A stretch of 64,000 nt of DNA from Neoscytalidium dimidiatum. Lineage: Eukaryota; Ascomycota; Dothideomycetes; Botryosphaeriales; Botryosphaeriaceae. Below are positions 59,783-64,000 of the stretch, piece after piece. The stretch lies in assembly GCA_037367355.1 (NCBI GenBank), contig CM074696.1, forward strand, positions 3,472,001 to 3,536,000, written 5' to 3'. The notes under the pieces are model-generated. The model worked only from the letters and a program-made list of their open reading frames with translations, was not told the origin of the DNA and did no database searches. The translations under genes and the position numbers were made by a program. Positions within the stretch are counted from its first letter, which is position 1; every line of letters starts with the position of its first letter.

Positions 59783-60502
59783 AATTGGCGAGGCACCTGG
59801 CGCTGTGCGGGACACAAAATATTGGAGACGCAGTCTTGGTACGGAGAAGATGTGGAGAGCTGGGCGATCCAATCAAAGGGGCCGCGACTCGTGTCTTTAT
59901 GCATAGCTAGTTCAGGAAATGCATGATTGTTCTGCGGCGGAGATGGGCGCGTTTTGATGCGAGTGGCATGACGCAATAGGCGTGCGCTGGCGGAGGAGGA
60001 CAAATCGCAGCACTGGCACGAAACACGGGCGCGGCGGGCGGCAGGCGGAAGGGCAGCGGAAGAGGGGGGCCAGCGTGGCGGTCGGGGGCGCGGGCGGAGA
60101 GAGCGGTGTCAGACGTAGATTGATCGTCTCTCGCAATTTAGCAGGCAGTCTGGCGGAGGGAAGTTGCAAAGCTGGCCTCATCAAGTCGGTCTTTCTCGGA
60201 GGGCCTGGGAGCGTGCTGGGGTGTCGCGGCTGCAGCGTAATCGCGTCGGCGCTCCCACCAATCAGTCCCCGCCGTGCCGCCTGCTCCGTCGCCGCAGCTT
60301 GCGCTCCCAGGCCTCGTCAGCCAAGGAGTAACATCTGGCTGCCATCGTCCGGCGCCCTGACACTCTCGTCCGCCGCAAGCGTTCGCCGACTACACCCCTC
60401 CGCCCTATGGCCAGTGCCGCACCACTCGCATAGCTTCTCTATGCAGCCCGCGTTTCCTGCAGCGACCTCTCCTCCTCCGCCGCCCGGCCTGTCTTTCCTG
60501 CC
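59783..60502. other. Intergenic region upstream of the LysM gene
   Basis: These 720 bp hold the 3' flank of the secreted gene and the promoter/5' UTR of the LysM protein. GC-rich, with CT-rich stretches in the last 200 bp. No coding signal. Confidence 0.45.
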
Positions 60503-62467
60503 ATGAACCCCACCAATGCCTCTCAGCAGTCCTCTCGCACCCATCTCACCCCCGAGTCCTCGCTGCGTCCGCGCAACAAGCGCCTGCTGTCTGGCCTGGA
60601 CGAAGAGCCCGATCGCGACTCCAATGCCGTCCAGAGTCTAGAGGGCAGCCGCACCGCCTCGCCCTCCGCCTCTCCCTATGCCTCGAGAACCGCCTCTCCG
60701 ATCCCCGGCGCCGGCCCTTCGCGCACCAGCTCTTCGCCCGCCGTGAACAGATCGCGCGAGTCGACCATCAGCAAGAGTGCCCTAGGCCGGAGCCCGAGCA
60801 GCAACGCGCAGGATCCGCTGGCTCAGCTCTCCGGCCTTTGGGGCAGCTCGTGGTCTACGTTGCAGGGGCTCGCTTCCAACGTGCTTGGCAGCGATGTCAC
60901 CGGAGACGTCCCTAGGAAGCGCAGGCCCTTCGAAGCAACACACGGCCGCAAGGCTACCACCAGTGCACCCCCTGCGCAATGGGGTCCTGCAGCACGGGAT
61001 ACGCAGATTGGAACGGGGACGAAGGAGGAGCGGGAGGCTATGGTCAGGGCGATGAAGAGGAAGGACCTACTAATGGCAAATGGACACCTGAACATGGACG
61101 CCACGGGCAAGTTCAAGCGGAGGAATTCAGACGAGCGCATCTCGTCCTCAGCACCGCCAACGGAGCATGATGACCGGGACGCGCTGGTATACATCCACCG
61201 CGTGAAGCCTGAGGACACCCTAGCAGGGATAACCATCAAGTACAATTGCCAGGCCGCAACCCTTCGTAAGGCGAATCGGATGTGGGCTCAGGACAGTGTG
61301 CAGACGCGGCGTCACTTGGTAATCCCAGTCGATGCCTGCGGAGTGAAAGGTCGTCCTGTACCACCTCCGGAAGAGCAGAAACCAAAACAGCCTAACGTAG
61401 AAGATGACTTGCTTTTGCCCACCCCGGGCTCCGAATACCCTCCAATTCACAGCACCAGCCTCCCTACCAATGGATGGCACGGCCCAGCATCAGTGTCCAC
61501 ATCGAACCTCTCCAAATCCGTCACCGCCTCCGAAGCATCTACAAACGCCGACAATGAGCCTCCTTGGAAGCACGAGGGTTGGGTGATGTTACCACACAGC
61601 AAGGATCCCATCGAAATTGCCCGCCTGCCGCGCAGAGATCTCGGCTTCTTCCCACCCGCTCGCCGGAAAAGCTTGACCTTCTCCGACAACGACTCTGCTG
61701 TCCGAACGCCGTCCGCCTCCCTCGAGCTGAACCGCTCGGACACCCGCACATCGACGTCGTCCATGACCTCGCACAGCACCGCCAAGTCGCCGCGCCAGAG
61801 CAGCAGCAGCAACGTGCCGAACCGCCACCGCGCCCGCGCCCCGAGCATCACGCAGTCTTTCAAGCTCGACGGGCCCGGCGGCGTCGGCACCTTCAACAAG
61901 AACGTCCGCAAGCCGGGCCCCGCCCAGGACGGCCTGAACAAGATCTTCGGCCAGCACCTACCCAATCTCGCCCCGCCCCCGGGCAAGGACTACTTCGGCA
62001 GCTGGAACCCGGCGCAGCTGGCGGAAGCCAAGGCGAACGGCGACCCGATGGGGCCTTCCGGCACGGCCACGCCCGTCGGCGTCGGCGGCGTCGGCGGCAG
62101 CTCGAGCGGCTTCGACCTCGAGCAGGTCGGCGGCGCTATCGAGAGCTGGGTGCGCAAGGTCGCGACCAAGGCCTCGACGCTCGTCCCGCCCGCCCCGCTC
62201 ACGCCGGGCGGCGCCAAAGGCGGCGCCGTCACGGCTGCGGATCGCCAGCGCGCGGCGGGCGCGGGCCTCGGCGCCGCCGGCATGGGCGGTGACATCAACG
62301 ACCTGATCGAGCTGACGGACGCGTTCGAGGTCGGCGATGACGACGATGACGAGGAGACGAATCGCGGTCGCGCGGGTGAAGGCAGCGGGAGGAGGGGTCC
62401 GGCGGAGAGCGTGAGGAGGAGGGAGGCGAGGAGCGGGACGCCGAGCAAGGGCGCGAAGGGCGATTGA
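60503..62467 (+). CDS. LysM-domain protein without a signal peptide
   Basis: A single exon from ATG 60503 gives 654 aa. There is no N-terminal hydrophobic segment; the chain begins MNPTNASQQSSRTHLTPESS and is Ser/Pro-rich. A LysM module lies at about residues 229-278: IHRVKPEDTLAGITIKYNC, then QAATLRKANRMW and RRHLVIPVDACG. The flanks are disordered, with a conserved-looking WVMLPHSKDPIEIARLPRRD and, after that, LGFFPPARRKSLTFSDND. An acidic stretch (VGDDDDDEETN) lies near the end. This is the known intracellular LysM type of ascomycetes, as distinct from secreted chitin-binding effectors. Its ligand and role are not known to me. Confidence 0.85.
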   Translation: MNPTNASQQSSRTHLTPESSLRPRNKRLLSGLDEEPDRDSNAVQSLEGSRTASPSASPYASRTASPIPGAGPSRTSSSPAVNRSRESTISKSALGRSPSSNAQDPLAQLSGLWGSSWSTLQGLASNVLGSDVTGDVPRKRRPFEATHGRKATTSAPPAQWGPAARDTQIGTGTKEEREAMVRAMKRKDLLMANGHLNMDATGKFKRRNSDERISSSAPPTEHDDRDALVYIHRVKPEDTLAGITIKYNCQAATLRKANRMWAQDSVQTRRHLVIPVDACGVKGRPVPPPEEQKPKQPNVEDDLLLPTPGSEYPPIHSTSLPTNGWHGPASVSTSNLSKSVTASEASTNADNEPPWKHEGWVMLPHSKDPIEIARLPRRDLGFFPPARRKSLTFSDNDSAVRTPSASLELNRSDTRTSTSSMTSHSTAKSPRQSSSSNVPNRHRARAPSITQSFKLDGPGGVGTFNKNVRKPGPAQDGLNKIFGQHLPNLAPPPGKDYFGSWNPAQLAEAKANGDPMGPSGTATPVGVGGVGGSSSGFDLEQVGGAIESWVRKVATKASTLVPPAPLTPGGAKGGAVTAADRQRAAGAGLGAAGMGGDINDLIELTDAFEVGDDDDDEETNRGRAGEGSGRRGPAESVRRREARSGTPSKGAKGD

Positions 62468-63600
62468 AGACAAAAAAAAAAGAGTGATTGATATCCGTTG
62501 ATTGGTATCCGCGAATTGAGGAAGTTTTTTTTTTCTTTTTTTTATTCCACACGTCAAGTAGAATGCTGCTGCATGGGTGAACGAACGAGAAGACGGCCAG
62601 CGAGGAAAGTGCTACATTTCAATTTCCCTTTTGGAATCATCACGACTGCTCGAGGGAAAGATTTTTTTCGTGTTTTCTTCACTTGATCTTTTTTCGCGTT
62701 GGATAGACAGGTGGGAATCACTGGAGTGACAGCGGGGATAACTCTTTTTTTGGCTGCTATGCACATTATATTACATTTCGAGGGGGGTTTTTTTTTTCTT
62801 ATTGTTTCTTGTTTCGGGAGATTGAACTCAATCTCTTCATTTGACGGCGTTCTTCCTCGCTTGTCGTTTGATATTAGGGATATTCTTTAGTAGTCTTTAG
62901 TTCTTTCTTCTTTCTTTTTTCTTCGCAGGTGCTTTGTCTTGCAAGCGGCGCCTCTTTTGTTTACTGCGTCGTTATTGCGGAGAGAAAGAGAGGTGCTAAG
63001 TGTTATCATCACATCATCTTCGTCACTTGCCAGCTATCAATTCAAGACAGTGAGAAGCGTTGTTCTTGACTTCGTGTCTGGTGTGCTTGTTCGTTGGAGT
63101 TGACCTGCGTTGGGACGGGTTGAGGCGCATTCGGCGTTCCACCATCTACTACATTCCAGAAATGTGTAGCTTTTTTGCATATTATCTCCATGGCCAACCG
63201 TCTAACTCTGATGAGATAGTTACCTAGCGTTTATCGGCCGGAAGTGGACATCATTCTTTGACAAGCACACGGCTTTCTCGTGGACAACAATTGTATAGCG
63301 GGGGGCCACATTCCAAGCAAAACGAGACGGTAGATCTATACGAACACGGCAATTAAAATTCTTCATTTCCATTCCTCCCCAAAACTCTACCGACGCCGCG
63401 TCTAACGAGCAAAGCGTTTGCGGCGAATAGGGAATCACGTAAAACCCGTCGTAATAATCTTATTCAAAGAGAGGTAAAAAAAAAAAAAGTCGCGCCATAT
63501 GCACCCAATATGATATTGGAAAAGGGAAAAGAACAAAAATGGGTAGCATCCATCCCATCTCCCAACGCCGTAGATCCCATGACTTTTGATTTCCTCCTCC
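62468..63600. other. Long intergenic region with homopolymer runs
   Basis: These 1133 bp lie between two convergent genes and are rich in T runs (about 62526-62541, 62790, 62900) with an A run near 63478. These could be replication-slippage tracts or promoter-like elements. No coding signal was found. Confidence 0.5.
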
Positions 63601-64000
63601 TTAACGGCTTCTGGTGCTGCCCATACCACGCTTGCCTGCCAGCAAGTGCTTGTTGAGCGACGCGGACTGGTGTCTATCAGCCTCACCCTGCCTGGCCATG
63701 CGGTTCATCTTCTTCTGCGACAGCTTAGCCAGACGCTCCGCCTTCGAGCGGGCGACCTCGTTCGTAACGCCATCGTCGCGGCGGTTGGTGCTCTGGCTGC
63801 GAGCTCTGCTCTTCGCGCGCTCGATGGCGCTGGGTTGCGGGCGATCAACGTCCATGGCATCGCCATCTTCGCCTGCGCCCTCGGAACGGCCGCGGGCAAG
63901 GCTCCTGCCACGCGATTGGGAGCGCGCGCGAGCGGCGAGAGAGGAAGTGTCGTGGCCGAGGCTCTCGAGATGGGCCTCCATCTGCGAAAGCTTCTTGGCT
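63601..64000 (-). CDS. NOG1: Nucleolar GTP-binding protein 1, C-terminal fragment
   Basis: The frame is open to the right edge, so this is the last 133 residues of a longer gene. Nog1 is a GTPase for 60S ribosome assembly. The fragment reads [19 protein letters not shown], then [17 protein letters not shown], a basic/Ser-rich stretch, and [20 protein letters not shown] near the end, matching the C-terminus of fungal Nog1. The GTPase domain lies outside the window. Identification rests on the C-terminal pattern alone. Confidence 0.75.
   Translation of the reverse strand, partial: AKKLSQMEAHLESLGHDTSSLAARARSQSRGRSLARGRSEGAGEDGDAMDVDRPQPSAIERAKSRARSQSTNRRDDGVTNEVARSKAERLAKLSQKKMNRMARQGEADRHQSASLNKHLLAGKRGMGSTRSR

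Overview
The window is a gene-dense piece of a filamentous ascomycete nuclear chromosome (Pezizomycotina; Dothideomycetes is my best guess, from the general look of the proteins only). The evidence is short GT-AG introns of about 50-130 nt, GC-rich codon use, genes on both strands with no operon logic, and single-copy eukaryotic orthologues throughout. Exon structures below were joined by hand from splice consensus, reading phase and family conservation. In most genes the phases close exactly, so these models differ from the raw open reading frames.

Layout, left to right. 1-4 kb: 5' end of an F-box gene, an Ecm11-type meiotic protein, and the dolichyl-phosphate GlcNAc-1-P transferase ALG7. 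4.3-8.9 kb: nucleoporin SEH1 and a secreted type-B carboxylesterase. 9.7-13.7 kb: a small hypothetical gene, TIP41 (TORC1/PP2A) and an Aurora kinase. 14-19.1 kb: ATP23, glutamate 5-kinase, ATP synthase subunit k, and an MTP18-like mitochondrial fission protein. 19.2-21.2 kb: a sparse segment holding a four-exon secreted NTF2-like protein. 21.9-30.9 kb: a type I membrane protein, phosphoglucose isomerase, a Ypk1-type AGC kinase and ADA2. 31.6-43.2 kb: two low-complexity proteins, mitoribosomal bS21m, an RBM25-like RRM-PWI splicing factor and a GH76 mannosidase. 43.2-45.3 kb: a decayed segment with the relic of an NLR/ankyrin-type N-terminal domain. 45.3-59.8 kb: two short-chain dehydrogenases, the tRNA m5C methyltransferase NCL1, a reticulon, a multi-pass membrane protein and a cysteine-containing secreted protein. 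60.5-64 kb: an intracellular LysM protein and the C-terminus of NOG1.

Most neighbours are unrelated housekeeping genes. Several lie head to head across short presumed shared promoters (F-box/ECM11, ALG7/SEH1, TIP41/Aurora, ATP23/PRO1, ATP19/MTP18, YPK1/ADA2, bS21m/RBM25, NCL1/SDR). Three consecutive genes at 14-19 kb besides PRO1 are mitochondrial. I see no biosynthetic cluster, intact transposon, tRNA, rRNA or CRISPR array.

The most unusual features are: two copies of a roughly 80-bp palindromic element (16.8 and 20.7 kb), the second inside a long intron of the secreted NTF2-like gene; a six-unit 27-bp coding repeat lying inside an RRM; a GC-AG intron in the Aurora kinase; a 16-nt micro-exon; two NCL1 introns that are readable as open frame and together restore phase; and the stop-riddled NLR-like relic. 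I found no clearly new multi-gene system.
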